Part shown: in pieces, positions 1 to 11,287 of the stretch | Numbering within the stretch: the first letter of the stretch is position 1 | Layout of the letters: each line of letters starts with the position of its first letter | Translations under genes and position numbers: made by a program | The notes under the pieces: model-generated | The model's input: the letters and a program-made list of their open reading frames with translations, nothing else | The model's database searches: none | Told to the model about the DNA's origin: nothing | Assembly (NCBI GenBank): GCA_013368325.1 | Contig: JAACJK010000182.1 | Span: 1 to 64,000 of the forward strand | DNA length: 64,000 nucleotides | Direction of reading: 5' to 3' | Source of the DNA: Ephemerocybe angulata | Taxonomy: Eukaryota > Basidiomycota > Agaricomycetes > Agaricales > Psathyrellaceae

Positions 1-451
1 GTTCCTTAGCGAGGATTTGTGTGGTAGGGGAGCGCCTCGATCAAACGTGACTGATTCAGAGCGGCTTATATGTTGCCCAACTACTTAAAAGATTAGGTAT
101 AACCATAACCCGATGCGCTCGTATACTTTGCATCCCATATTCAATATCCCAGAGGATATTCTTCGGATGTCTAGAATTGCGCGTGGAGCAACGGACAGAA
201 GGGTGAGCTTCCTCCGAGCTCGTTCCGCCTAAACACCAGAAAGGATCACACGCCTGTGTAATGACATTGGCTTCTTCGAAATATTCCCCCGTTTCTCCAT
301 CGATGTGTCAACTTATCAGCTCGACTGAGGCCCATATGACTTCTTCAATCTGTGACGTGCGATAGTAGAAGACAAATTACTGATGCGTACCAGGTATACA
401 CAGTTTAAAAGGATATCGAACGTCGATATCTCTATCAACCTGCACAACTTC
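1..451. other. No gene recognised
   Basis: No convincing coding exon or RNA gene is visible in this left-edge stretch. It may contain upstream sequence of the small ORF that follows. Confidence 0.4.
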
Positions 452-739
452 ATGCGATATTTCACTGTATTTGTGTCTCTCCTCAGCTTCGTGTCCTTTG
501 GAGGAGCGAGCTCTCATGTCACTCACACCGCAGTCATTACTCCGACGACCTTGACATCGGCACCTTCTCCCACAGTAAACATCCTCCCTCGCTGCGCCCC
601 GCCCATCAGCGGCACATTCAATTCCTTGCTCAATGGGCTCGCACGTCAGTTTTATAACAACACGATCAACACTTCCTGGAGAGTGTCCCAGTGGACATGC
701 CTCCCCAACACCACCTCGACAACCTCAACTCCTGGCTAA
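452..739 (+). CDS. Possible small secreted protein, unknown
   Basis: A 95-residue open frame begins MRYFTVFVSLLSFVSFGGASS, with a basic/aromatic start and a hydrophobic core that read as a signal peptide. A Ser/Thr/Pro-rich stretch, two cysteines and three N-glycosylation-like NxT/NxS sites follow. An in-frame ATG lies 69 nt upstream, but the internal one gives the better signal peptide. No family is recognised and no downstream exon could be joined convincingly. It lies tail to tail with the decayed GH105-like gene. It could equally be a chance ORF, since it is short and has no visible repeats or motifs. Confidence 0.25.
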   Translation: MRYFTVFVSLLSFVSFGGASSHVTHTAVITPTTLTSAPSPTVNILPRCAPPISGTFNSLLNGLARQFYNNTINTSWRVSQWTCLPNTTSTTSTPG

Positions 740-1013
740 GTGCCCTGGAGGACATCGTGCATATCAGAGAGACGAAAGGGCGGTGAGAAGTTCAATTTTC
801 ATGGTGGAGGGTTGGGTCAATTCCGGATACTCGTACGTAGACAATCAAGGATTGAACCAAACTCGCGAATATAGCACATATGTACCTACATGTTTTTCCT
901 TACCACCAAACATTAGCTCAATATTCAAGATGTATATCTATATCGCCCAGATTACAGTAGCGACTATCGAAAAAGTAGTAGCCCAACGTGCACTTGGAAG
1001 TTAAGACCACCAT

Positions 1014-2664
1014 TCATCGCTTGCCAGTCTCTCCTAGCAGCGTGAGCATGACCACAAAGGCCTGTCCCTCTGGACTATGGGTACCTTGGATAGAGTAGTC
1101 GTTAGGATTTACTGTCGGCGTTAACCAACCATCCTCAGTGAAATGCGAGTAACCGATGAAGTTTATCGCCATTATCTAAGTTGGTGGAGTTTGTGGCGAA
1201 AAGGGTATCCCATGCCGTCTGAGCCCTGTCCATATACTTGTACTTCTTGTCTCTCATCTCGACCATGTATCGAAACACGGTGCCAGCCATAAGTGCGGTG
1301 CTTGACGCGTCGTAGAAGTTCCTGGCGGATGTGGGCGATTGGTCAGCGTAGTTTGTGAAACGTTCGACGAGTCCTATCCGACAAGTAGTTTCAGTAACGT
1401 GAGGATAACGGACAGCTACAGGCAGCTGTGACACTTACTAGATGAGAGTACATTGCTATGTGCACTTCCTCCACCCACGTTTTGAGGTCGTTCATTTCGT
1501 TCTTCATCGAGCCAGCGAACTCGCTATTTTTGATGGTAGCGTAAACTCGGAGCATTCCTGCTGCGGCCCATCCATTTCCTAGAATAAGACAGGTGAGTCA
1601 TCAAGACCGGCAAAGTAATAGGCGCCCTTTCCAGCGCCACCCCACAAATAGAACAACCGTCGTGCCCGAGTGAAGGGAGGCCCATCAATAACGACGATCC
1701 TGCGTCATAGTTCTTGCACTGGTGACATATAGGAGAGGTGCTCACAGTGCCTGAGAGACTCACCGGTAGACCAAAATCCTGGATCATTCGGAACTCCATC
1801 GACCCGTGTTCCAAGTAGGACATGGCGCCAGAGACCAGTGCTCCCATCTCGCAAGTATTGACGGTATAGCCGACATTGGACGTATGCATCGACAAGGTAG
1901 GATCGCGTTTTTGTCAATACGCCGTAGTATCCTAGCACGGGTGGAACCATATATACGAAATCAGACCTGTCCATGGATCAGGTACTCGTAACAATGGATA
2001 TACAGTTGTTGGACTTACCATAGCTGTAGTTGCTCTACTCGGTGTGATATGGCCCCTTCAGGTGTTTTCGGAACTTTATCACTGTTAAGGAAGTCGATTT
2101 GGCTCTTAGTTATTGTCAAGTAGTCGACTCCATCGGCCATTCCACCCGGCAAGGCTTGGTGCGTTAGACTTGCGAGTACCGTGGCGATTGGAGGCAGGGT
2201 CTGCGGCAGATCCATCTCCAGCTATCATCGGGGCTGGGGTATCTATTCATCTTATTAGGTCACTCCCTACGCTCGCAGGCATAAGGACGAAGAATCTATA
2301 CTCGCCTGCTTTCTTCCCTTGCCACCCTCCAAGAATGCTTCTGGCCATATCGAACACCGGGCTGAGCGCGCCGCTTAAGTCGGATGGAATGTCGCTCGGG
2401 GGTGGTAACGCAGATTTCTTCGCTTTGCCTCTTGGTGCGGAAAACACGCTGTAACGCGCTGCGCTGAGTTCGAGTATGGCTTGTGCGCGAGTCCCAAGCT
2501 CCCATCTATATTTCAATTAGGCTAGAAGTATTGCGTTAGAACGGGCTGAACTCACGTGTGTGTCGCGCTCTGGGCAAGGTTGGACGTGATTGTTTGGATT
2601 TGCTGGTCTGAGAGGTGAGAGCGAAGAGGACGATGGATAGAATGTCTGGTGGTGTGAGCAACAT
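1014..2664 (-). pseudogene. GH105-like six-hairpin glycosidase, probably decayed
   Basis: Minus-strand segments match, in order, the fungal six-hairpin (GH88/GH105-like) glycosidases: a WELGTRAQAILEL segment near 2510, GDGSAADPAS near 2200, GAISHRVEQLQLW near 2030, SDFVYMVPPVLGYYGV near 1960, GLWRHVLLG near 1830, GNGWAAAGMLRVYATIKNSE near 1560, and a terminal DGWLTP...SPEGQAFVVML ending in TGA at 1014. Some splice sites are good (for example GTAAGT after the LQLW segment). The frame nevertheless appears to slip: one extra base near 2193 separates ADPAS from the expected IATVLASL continuation, another shift lies near 1150-1165, and the 5' exon (QQIQTITSNLAQ) has a stop upstream and no clear start. 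An unrecognised small intron could explain some of these. Family enzymes remove unsaturated uronic-acid residues from pectin fragments. The family call is firm; functionality is doubtful. Confidence 0.62.
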
Positions 2665-4255
2665 GAGGTTATAGTTGAAGCGGGGAAGGACTGGCTAATC
2701 AGTGTTTTATCCTAGAGCGAGTGTTCGTGTTGCAATGTTGGCGGCGAGCGCTCCGCGTTTGTAGAGGCGAGTGAGCGGGGGCAACTTAGGGAGGAAAATG
2801 CGAACTGCTTGATGGGACTCGGGGATCTGAAACGTTTATAAACGAATCAAGGATTCCAGGGACGGGCAAAGCATGGGGACTTTGGTCGCATCACCAGGCA
2901 GTTACAAAGCCGTAACCAGGAATTACCGCATCTCCGGACGTTCAATCCAGCGCTGTGAGTACGTTAGGGCGGTGATACTATTGATGATACAACTCCTAGT
3001 AGCACAGGGCGTGTGTCTTCTCATGGGTTAAGTTCACCGACGTGGGTGACTAAGTTCAACACAGTGGATTCACTCAAGTTCATCGCCCTGAATTAGCAAG
3101 ATTGCAAGTTGATTGTCATGATATTTCTCAACTCCCAACCCTTTTGAAGTTATTTTTGGTTATCTTTGTGTCCCTGATTTAGAACATTAGGTCTTTTGAC
3201 TATCAGTACAGGACCGCGGTCGTGATTTCTGAGTGAGAACCAAGGTACGAGTTGAGGAGGACGCCATATCCGGCCATCCCGCCGGATATGGCGGAAGAGC
3301 CGGATTGGCAAGCCAATACCATGCAATAGGACACACGTTGTACTCGGTTCGATGATCATAGCTTTGTTGAAAGTACGTACTTATCTCTTCAGTGACAGCG
3401 ACCAAGATGTAAGAGACAACGACCTAATATTGCACTACAAATGCCAGGATACATGCTTACTCTGGGTTGAATAGCTACATATGTGCAGGATCAACATTCG
3501 AGGGCTAATTTCGGGTTAACTACCACAACCACTACCATATATTAAGGAAACTCGCGAGTTCGTTTGTCTCAGTTTGTCTCTAGTTTTTGTACTTCGTATC
3601 CTCGTCGTGTAAGTACCTCTCTCATATGTTCTACTACTGGGTCCCGTTCCGTTGTTTCTGGTCTTTTTGTTGCCTTCTCTGTCAAGTTTTGTGTCATTCG
3701 CATCTCGCTACCTTGGTACCTTACTTTCAGCATGTACTTAATCAATCTCTAATACCCACAGCCCTAACCTAATGCCAGTTTTGACTCGACTTTACCGACC
3801 TGAAGCGAGGACAGCTCTTGTTTGAACAATACACACGCTGTTAGACGGTAGGCACGTGCGCCCGTGGTATTGCGCGTCCTTGCTTACGTGATATGTGCCC
3901 ATCGAACGATCAACGCCCATCCCTCCCTCTTTCAACCATCTCAGGTTGGGCGCGAACTGGGCTCGACCGACTTTTTAGGCCCTTGAGACATGACCACTCA
4001 TAACAAAACCAGACTGTTTACTTGCGACCATCGTTGCCACTCAGTGGACGCGTCGCTGCTTTCAAATTCGCGAGACAAGCTGATGCTCAACGTTGGAATA
4101 GTCGTCGCAAGGTAAGTGGGGAATGTCGATTGAGTAGACCCTCCTTTGCGAAAATGTATCTGAGCTAATTTTACCCACTCAAATCCAGTAATAAAACAGA
4201 TTGGGATCGACACCAATCGAAGTACCACACCTCGTGCCAATGTCCCAGCCCCAAT
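2665..4255. other. Intergenic, no gene recognised
   Basis: Only short mutually overlapping ORFs are present. RC sequence at about 2690-2850 is open (it includes LPPLTRLYKRGALAANIATR) and might be a 5' exon of the decayed glycosidase, but no splice could be found. A perfect hairpin at 3262-3293 is listed separately. Confidence 0.4.
3262..3293. repeat. Perfect 12-bp inverted repeat, 8-nt loop
   Basis: The arms CGCCATATCCGG and CCGGATATGGCG are exact reverse complements, separated by CCATCCCG. It sits in an intergenic stretch. It could be a transcription-factor palindrome or a chance hairpin. Confidence 0.6.
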
Positions 4256-5023
4256 ATGTTATTCCATCAGACAACACACAATGAGCTGGTGAAATACGCC
4301 GCCAGGATATATCTCTCCAGAAAGTCGGACATCATGAGGGCGACGATAATGCAAATGTACCGCCAAGCATGGAGCTACGTGTACGCGGGACCTCCCCCGG
4401 AGCATCAACGCGGCCCGTTGGACTTTTCGCTGGACGGACGGTATCCTGTTTACGGAATAACCTGGGGATCTTCCCCACTGTACCCACTCGTCCCACCACA
4501 CCCTCTCGGCCCTGATCCAGTCGTAATCACTCCATCCATTAATCAGGTGCCAGTGCACCACGCGTCCTACGTCCCCGCTTCCGCTTCCAACCATCCGCCC
4601 ATTCGCTCAGTGCCGCCGTGGCGCGACGCTGTCATTCAGGCCACGTTTCTATCCCAACCCTCACCGATCCTCTCAAGCCCGGTCGAACCCTCGAGCAGTA
4701 CATCTACCGTCCCCACAGCTGAACCAATCCCCGAGGCCCTTGAAGATCTTCCAGCCGCCGAGGATCGCGCCTCCTCCCCACCATTCCGGCCATCGGTCAT
4801 TCCCCCCATCGTCGACCATCTTCTTAACGAGATCGACGAACTTAGGGACGCGCTTACAAAGGAGGTCGAAATCCGAGCACGCAGAGAGGTCGAGATGGAT
4901 AGCCTCCGGGGTCAGGTCGCGTTGTGGAGGAACGCCGTCATTATGGGTCGCGAGGAGCACGCTCGACTTGAGCAAAGATACCTTGCATTGGAGAGGAGGG
5001 TAGATGACCTAGGGAGGATGTAG
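4256..5023 (+). CDS. Hypothetical protein with C-terminal coiled coil
   Basis: An unspliced 255-residue frame. The N-terminal third is basic/aromatic and the middle (about residues 70-170) is rich in Pro and Ser and looks disordered. The last 70 residues are strongly helical and charged (HLLNEIDELRDALTKEVEIR onward) with heptad-like leucines, typical of a coiled coil. Two shorter coiled-coil genes in the window (13590 and 44009) have a similar helical layout and may be distant relatives. An upstream ATG (about 4241) runs into a stop, so the start could lie in an unseen upstream exon. No enzymatic motif is seen. A scaffold or partner-binding role is only inferred from the coiled coil. Confidence 0.5.
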   Translation: MLFHQTTHNELVKYAARIYLSRKSDIMRATIMQMYRQAWSYVYAGPPPEHQRGPLDFSLDGRYPVYGITWGSSPLYPLVPPHPLGPDPVVITPSINQVPVHHASYVPASASNHPPIRSVPPWRDAVIQATFLSQPSPILSSPVEPSSSTSTVPTAEPIPEALEDLPAAEDRASSPPFRPSVIPPIVDHLLNEIDELRDALTKEVEIRARREVEMDSLRGQVALWRNAVIMGREEHARLEQRYLALERRVDDLGRM

Positions 5024-5294
5024 CGATACATATGGTACTCAACATCCCCCAGTGTGGTCAGTCAGCTCAATTCATTCTTTCGGATAATCCATTCCCTCGC
5101 AACTCATCCGGATAGGCCATGATCAAGTACGCCCACAGGGGGAGTGAAGTCTGTGTCCACCGTTGGCAGTCGCGATCGCTAACCAATCACTAACCCAGCC
5201 TGGAAATCGTAAGTACGTGAATCTCCTAAGCGCTCTCGACTTCTAGTAAGTACTGGGCTAGTCGTCTGATGTACTGTCGCGTACGCGACGGACA

Positions 5295-5400
5295 CCTAGC
5301 TGTACGGCGACCCCTAGCTGTACGACTGTCGACACCCCTAGGTGTACGATTACCCTAGCCGTACGGTGACCCCTAGCTGTACGACGACGCCTAGCTGTAG
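5295..5400 (+). promoter_or_regulatory. Six-copy CCTAGCTGTACG array
   Basis: The core CCTAG(C/G)(T/C)GTACG occurs at 5295, 5313, 5337, 5354, 5372 and 5390 (the last copy is truncated), spaced 17-18 bp apart except for one 24-bp gap. The array ends about 140 nt upstream of the start codon of the ferritin-like gene. Such regular repeats suggest a cluster of binding sites for one regulator, but a decaying minisatellite is possible. Confidence 0.6.
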
Positions 5401-5541
5401 TTCAAGAAGAATGAAAGGCGAAAGGAGTACTCCAGTTAAGATGGGGTGCTATAAGACGAGGCCCGCAAAAGAGGATGTGAACTCATATCGCATTACCTGC
5501 CATCTGTCGCACTCTGAATATCTCCACATAACCCTATAGTC

Positions 5542-6760
5542 ATGAAGCTCTCTAGCTGTCTCACCCTTCTCGCTGCTCTGCTCCCATTTACCCTCGCCGC
5601 TCCAACCGTTTCGAGCGCTCGCCGTGACGCGGCAAGCGACGATTACAGTGCGTGTACATCCACCCACCCCTTCACAGTGACGTTAACGTGTTCACTCCCG
5701 ACAGACTCTCGCTTCCTCGTCTACGCCTTGTCACTCGAGCAGCTCGTGTTCGCGTTCTACGACTCCTCCCTTTCCCTACTCTCTGCAGATGACTTCCGTG
5801 CTGCTGGGCACCCAGACTACGTGCGCCGGGGATACGAGCAAATTCTGAAGACTTATCAAGCCCATTCCGACTACCTGGTTAATGAGATCACCAACCTCGG
5901 GGACCCCGACGCCTCTGGGCATTGCGACTATGCTTTGTGAGTCGCCACTCGGTGACCTGGTGGTCTGCGATGCTCACTCTATCCTAGCCCGGTCAAATCG
6001 ACCGAGGATTTCATCAACATGAGTGAAGCGATGCAGGCGCTTGCGGTTTCAGCCTATGCCGGAGCGCTTGAGCATAGCCATTCAGATGTGAGTATTTATG
6101 TGTAATTCGGGCTGCGATGTGCCAAACTTGACTATCTGTCGCTCAGAAATACACCACCGCGTTTGGCGAGATGCTAGGTCTTGAAGCACGATATGCCACC
6201 TGGATCAGCACTGCGGTCAAGTACCAAGACTTGGCGGATATGAGTTTCGAGGTGAGGGCCATTCATTCGAAGACTTTCAATTGCGCTGACTGTACCCATT
6301 ATGCGCATAGTCTCCTCTCAAGTTGAACGATACCTGGACAATCGCCGGTGGATACGTCACCAGTTGCCCGCCCGGCACCGTCCCAGATGACATATTCCCC
6401 AAAGGTCTGAATGACTGGCCCATTCTCACCGTCCCCGACACCGTCCGCCCCGGAGAAAGCATCTCCATTTCGTTCCCCAACACCCTCTACACCGCGGAAG
6501 ACACACTTTTCGCTGGCTTCATGACCGGAATGAACACGGAGAGCTATCCTCTAATTGGGAACGCTGACGGGAGCTTCTCCGTGACTGTACCCCAGAGTAT
6601 CGTTGGAAAGGGTGCTGTGTGGCTGTACGTCATCAAGGGGGACGGTTCGTCTGTCAGGGATGATAAAATGGTCGCAGGACCGGCTCTCTTGATGATGGCG
6701 GCGAATCAGGAGAAGGGTGGTGCGGAGAGTGCTCTGAAGAACAACACATGGAGCTGGTGA
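5542..6760 (+). CDS. Secreted ferritin-like domain protein (Rds1-like)
   Basis: Five exons (5542-5647, 5705-5936, 5988-6087, 6147-6251, 6311-6760) join to 993 nt, giving 330 residues with all GT-AG introns in frame. Residues 1-20 are a classic signal peptide ending in Ala-Ala. Next comes the ferritin-like helical domain: ALSLEQLVFAFYDSSLS, DDFRAAGHPDYVRRGYEQI, a loop with Asp and His residues, then the helix EAMQALAVSAYAGALEH and EARYATWI; its Glu/His residues are the family's potential metal ligands. The C-terminal half (exon 5) is a beta-rich extracellular segment without clear homologs to my eye. Fungal members resemble the stress-induced protein Rds1/Pds1. The promoter holds an unusual six-copy repeat. 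The gene looks intact; the metal-binding role is inferred from the family. Confidence 0.9.
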
Positions 6761-7196
6761 TTGCAAGTGATATGTATTCGGGTTGGATTGATACCATAGG
6801 TCATTGGGTAGATAGGTTTTTAGATAGTGTGTACGTGATCAGAATTGATTTATATACCCAGCATAAGAAAACAAGTATATGAGAGAGGAAGCATTTCATC
6901 AAACTATGCCGGGCACAGCCGAAATACACGCAACGCGGCTCAGCCTCATTACCAGACTACGTGCTTTCGACACCATCTGGAACTATTGGTGTCACTATGC
7001 AGTACTCCATTCAAGTCGGTTTAGCTTGGAGTAGGCTTTGGTCTGCACGAAATACATTATACATCGCTTGGATACCGGGGTTTCAGACCGTAGATAACTT
7101 ATATTAGCACCGGATCGTTTGGATACGGTGGGGCCACCAGAGGACGTCGCTGGGTCAGGCCGCAGGAACGTGTTGAGAAAACGCAAATTGAAACAA
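6761..7196. other. Intergenic, convergent 3' ends
   Basis: Lies between the converging ferritin-like and SnoaL-like genes. It presumably holds both 3' UTRs. No other feature is seen. Confidence 0.5.
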
Positions 7197-7772
7197 TCAG
7201 AAGTACGCAATAGGATTCGTCTCGTTCCCTGTAATTCTCTGCCTAACGTCCCAGTGCTCATTAAAGCACGTCCCCTTAAACCCAAGTTTGTCCATGATCG
7301 CGAAATCTACCTCAGTCCCGGGCACCCTACGGCGGAAGTGGAAGAGCCCGAATCCCTCTCCTGAGAACGACGTGATGTTCTGGTACACCATTCCTGGAGT
7401 TGTCTGAAGTTGCTCGACGTATGCGATTGCGACCTCCCGACCCGAGACGGCATCGGGATTGTGCTGAATGTACTCCCTACAAATTGCGATATCTCATATG
7501 AGGGACAGGCCATAAATCAGATAAGATCTTGTCGCGTACCCTGGGATCCATTTATCAAAAGCCTTCCTCGCCTGTTTCTCTACGAGATAGAGACGCTCGA
7601 AGTCCCGGACCGCAGCCTCACGTCGGAGACGGAGCAAGGGTCCCTTGGCGTTGTAGTCGCATGCAGCGGTTGGTGAGTCGAGGACAGGAAGAGCTACAGC
7701 TGGTACGATTCCCTCAGTGATGAAGAGCAGAGGGAGTGCGAACGCGACGAAGGCCTGGAGAAGGAAGTTCAT
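7197..7772 (-). CDS. SnoaL-like (NTF2-fold) protein with signal peptide
   Basis: Two exons (7772-7540 and 7476-7197) join to 513 nt, giving 170 residues. The chosen ATG gives a signal peptide (MNFLLQAFVAFALPLLFITE); an upstream in-frame ATG at 7844 would add a charged leader. The mature part reads VEKQARKAFDKWIPGEYIQH followed by NPDAVSGREVAIAYVEQL, the conserved helix and YIQHNP loop of SnoaL-like polyketide-cyclase-type proteins. It ends with a beta-strand region and EHWDVRQRITGNETNP, also typical. The 62-nt intron splits the Gly of PGEY. SnoaL-like folds bind small hydrophobic substrates; secreted fungal members are largely uncharacterised. No reading-frame damage is seen. Confidence 0.8.
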
Positions 7773-9008
7773 GCTTGCAACTCTGACCCAACTCCTCATT
7801 CTCATGTTCACCTTTATATTTGATATCTTGCGTAGTAAGCTCATGTCAAATAACAGCAGCTACCGGTTCGAAGAAAGGTCGTAGAGCGGTCCTCGGACTA
7901 ATAAGAACTAGGATGTCGCGACAGAGACAAGGGCTCGTGGTATTCAGGCGCTAATACTCCCGCGATCATCGCAGACCCCAGCTTTCCTGCAGCTTCGAGC
8001 ATCTATCTCGGAGTTCGGACTTAACATCTGACCCACCCACTAGGAAATAGAAGGTGCGCTTCAACTTAGAAGATGTAGAGAATGCCGACATCACAGTAGT
8101 TCTTAGCTGTAGAAGGATGATCTAGAATGCGAGGCGAATGGGTAAGCCTCAGGTTAGGCTGGTAGCTCAATTATCTAGAACTCCAGTGGCCAACGGCGTT
8201 GCACTCCCATTACAGCAATCCAGTCAACAGTAATCTTGCGATAGCAAGGTAATATGATGGATAAATACGCGCGTTTAGGCACGTTCGCGAACACGCCGAT
8301 CACGTGTAGTATAGGCACTCTGACTATGTTGGCCCGACGGCCAGGCGTCGTGTCCCATCGCCTGTACCCCATTTCTGTAAAGGAGCTTGAGAATACCATG
8401 CGCCATTACGGAATTCAAAAAAGGGGCATCGCACCGAGCGCCACCAGATCGGCGCCTATCTTATCTGCACTGCCACTCTCCTCAACGCTCAACGGCCGCT
8501 CTTTTGACATTTGTTACCTCACGACGTTCAATGGCTTCCCATCTTTCAATCGGTGCTGTAGGTGGATACATGACTCTCAACGATGTATATCTTCCCTCTA
8601 GCTTGGAACCACCGTGCGTATATGCAGGTTCGATCCCTTTTCCTTGAGCGAAAGTCAAGTCCGACGCTAGGGCACCTCAAGAAGACTAGGCCCTGTTCCA
8701 TATCAGCTATGCAGGCAGCCACTGGTAAAGCTAAGGTATGTACACTGTACATGGCCTGCGTAAAATGGAGGCGCCCACAATATCGGTGGACTCGTGATGC
8801 CGCTTTCGTCCTGAAAGTGCTATCAAGTGTGACATACATCCCCACGGCGTGTCAACTCCACACTCTGTTGCTGCTACTCAGGATACTCCCAGGTACTCTA
8901 TGTGTGAATGTGTACTCCATTTTCAGAGTAAGAGGTGTCGACGCCGTTGATATAAATACCTCAGTTTCATTCGAAGATCTCCTGCATCGGTACCGCCGAC
9001 TCTTTCAG
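7773..9008. other. Intergenic, divergent promoters
   Basis: Separates the SnoaL-like gene (minus) from the GMC gene (plus). Short ORFs at 8250-8650 carry no recognisable motif. A TATA-like TATAAATA at 8951-8958 lies 51 nt before the GMC start codon. Confidence 0.5.
8951..8958 (+). promoter_or_regulatory. TATA-like box of the first GMC gene
   Basis: TATAAATA lies 51 nt before the ATG at 9009, with no other gene between them. This is positional inference only. Confidence 0.4.
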
Positions 9009-11287
9009 ATGGTTCGAGTCCTAGGTTTCCTCTCCATCTTGGCTTCTGCCACTCTCGCTGTAATCGGAACAGTGCTTCCACGCGCTGAGACATTCGATTA
9101 TATTGTCGTCGGAGGTGTGTGTGCTAGTCCACTATATAGTTTCGTGATTTTTTCTGATGTAAAGCTCAGGTGGCTCTGCTGGTTCAATAATCGCCAGCCG
9201 ACTGAGCGAAAACTCGCACGTCAGCGTTCTCGTAATTGAGGGTGGTCCGAGGTAAGGCGCTAATTTACACTTGTGTTCGTTGCAGCTCTTTTACTTGGCG
9301 CGCAGTCACGAGAATGAAGTCGATCTTACCATCCCATATATATATCCACGCACTTTCCACTCCCGGTTCGACTGGAACTTCACCACTGTTCCCCAGCCAA
9401 ACTTGAATAACAGGGCTCCGATCTATCCTCGCGGTCATGTTCTTGGAGGCTCCAGCTCTATCAGTATGTCCTCTTACCCCTACAGAACGACGTCGAAGCT
9501 GATGTCAGGCAGACGGAATGACTCTGAATAGGGCACCGGCGTCTGACTGGGACAAGATTGCAAGCCATACCGGAGATCGAAGCTTCCGTTGGGAGAACAT
9601 CCTAAAGTACATCAAGAAGGTAGATAGGCTCACAGTTGACTTTCATCGTTCTCTTCTGTATACTCACGCCCCTTTCTCCGACGGTAGAACGAAGGTTTCA
9701 ATCGTCCACCCAACACCCGAGAATATGCGAACTCATATGACACTTCTGTCCATGGTTTTAACGCCAATAAGATTGGAAACACACTCGTCACTGATGGAAA
9801 CTGGATCTCCGAACCTTCTCTTGGTGCCGCGAGTGAGGTTGGTATCAGCCACGTTGGTGATGTTAACGGGGGTTACCCGGTGGGTATCAGCTGGCAGCAG
9901 TTCTCGACAAAAGGAGGTGCTCGCTCAAGCGCAGCGACTGAGTATCTCAATGCGCGGATTCTGAAAAGCAGGCCGAATTTGAAGGTCCTGTTAAACTCGT
10001 TCGTCACGAGGCTCTTGCCCACAGCAGGAAGTAACCTCAGGTTCACGACGGTGGAGTATAGAGATGCGAGCGGAGGTACGTGCTTCATAGTTGATACCAG
10101 GTTGCCTTACTCATGGAGTCGCACATTAGCTACTGTTACTGCAACTGCAAGGCGCGAGGTAATTCTCAGCGCAGGAGTTATGGCGACGCCTATCATCCTG
10201 ATGCGAAGTGGTCTCGGACCACGCGCTCACCTTCAAGCGAACAACATCACCACTGTTCTGGATATCCCAGCTATCGGACAAAGTACGACAATCTATGTGC
10301 GGTACGACTTCCATACCATACTGATGAACTCTTTAGATTTGCAGGATCGGATTGGCGCCGCAGCTGTTTGGATGGTCAACGCAACAGACACGGACGACGA
10401 CATCGACCGTGATACCGCGGTCTTCAATAAATGGATGGATCAGTGGAATCATAATCGCACTGGTCGTCTCACCCAGATGAGCTACAGACAGATGATCTTC
10501 GGACGCGTACCGAACAACGCGTCTATCTTTTCGACGATGCAGGATCCATCATCCGGACCCACCTGTCCACACTACGAGTTGTACCCTGCGGTAAGTCTAC
10601 GACAAATATATTCTATTATTGTACTCAACGAGAACATTGACCTAGAATAAATGGACCAGCCCTACATCCCCGCGCCCTCCAACTGGGCATTTTGTTACAA
10701 TGAACATTTTCGTCTCGGCAAGCAATGTCCGTGAGTACACCAGAGCCCTTCCCCTTGACATATCTCAAACCATATTCGGCCGTCACTCCAGGCGGAACCG
10801 TGACCCTCGACCCCACCAATCCACTCACCGGCAATCCGGTCATCGACCCCAAGTATCTCAGCAGCGAATGGGACAGATATGTTATGCGGGACGCCATACG
10901 TACCTCAGCGAGATACTTCAACGCACCATCATGGAAGAAGTGGAATGCAACCCCCGTTTTCGATACATCCATTCTCAACGATGACGACGCACTTGACGCG
11001 TGGGTTAGCTCAGCCGTGTTTGGAGGTAAGCGAAATTAACAAGTATGGCTCACTTCACTTGCTGATATGGGCTTAAAGGAGTTCACGGGGTCGGAACTGC
11101 GCGAATGGGCCCCACCAATAGCCCACCTGGCCAGGATGTCGTGGCCCCAAACTTCAAGGTTAAAGGCGTTTCGGGGCTTAGAATTGCTGACACCTCAATC
11201 TTCCCGTTCGTTATCAATGGGCATACTATGGGCGCTACCTACGCTATTGCGGAGAAGGTTTCAGATCTCATTAAGAGCGGGAACTAG
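9009..11287 (+). CDS. GMC oxidoreductase, aryl-alcohol-oxidase type
   Basis: Nine exons (9009-9114, 9170-9251, 9306-9463, 9513-9619, 9688-10075, 10130-10590, 10646-10730, 10792-11025, 11079-11287) sum to 1830 nt and 609 residues in one open frame. A signal peptide (MVRVLGFLSILASATLAVIG) precedes the FAD-binding start FDYIVVGGGSAGSIIASRL, then GHVLGGSSSING (GMC signature 1), a second signature region around GVMATPIILMRSGLGP, and the C-terminal active-site histidines in GVHGVGTARM and INGHTMGATYA. Such secreted flavoenzymes oxidise alcohols or sugars with O2 and yield H2O2, often supporting lignocellulose peroxidases. GRGAA-like residues after SING are replaced by TLNRAPASDW, a local oddity. 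A second, more distant intact paralog lies at 44894-47100. Substrate is not predictable here. Confidence 0.94.

Noticed and set aside
8625..8645. tRNA B-box-like AGGTTCGATCCC
   Set aside because: No A box, cloverleaf or acceptor stem can be formed around it.
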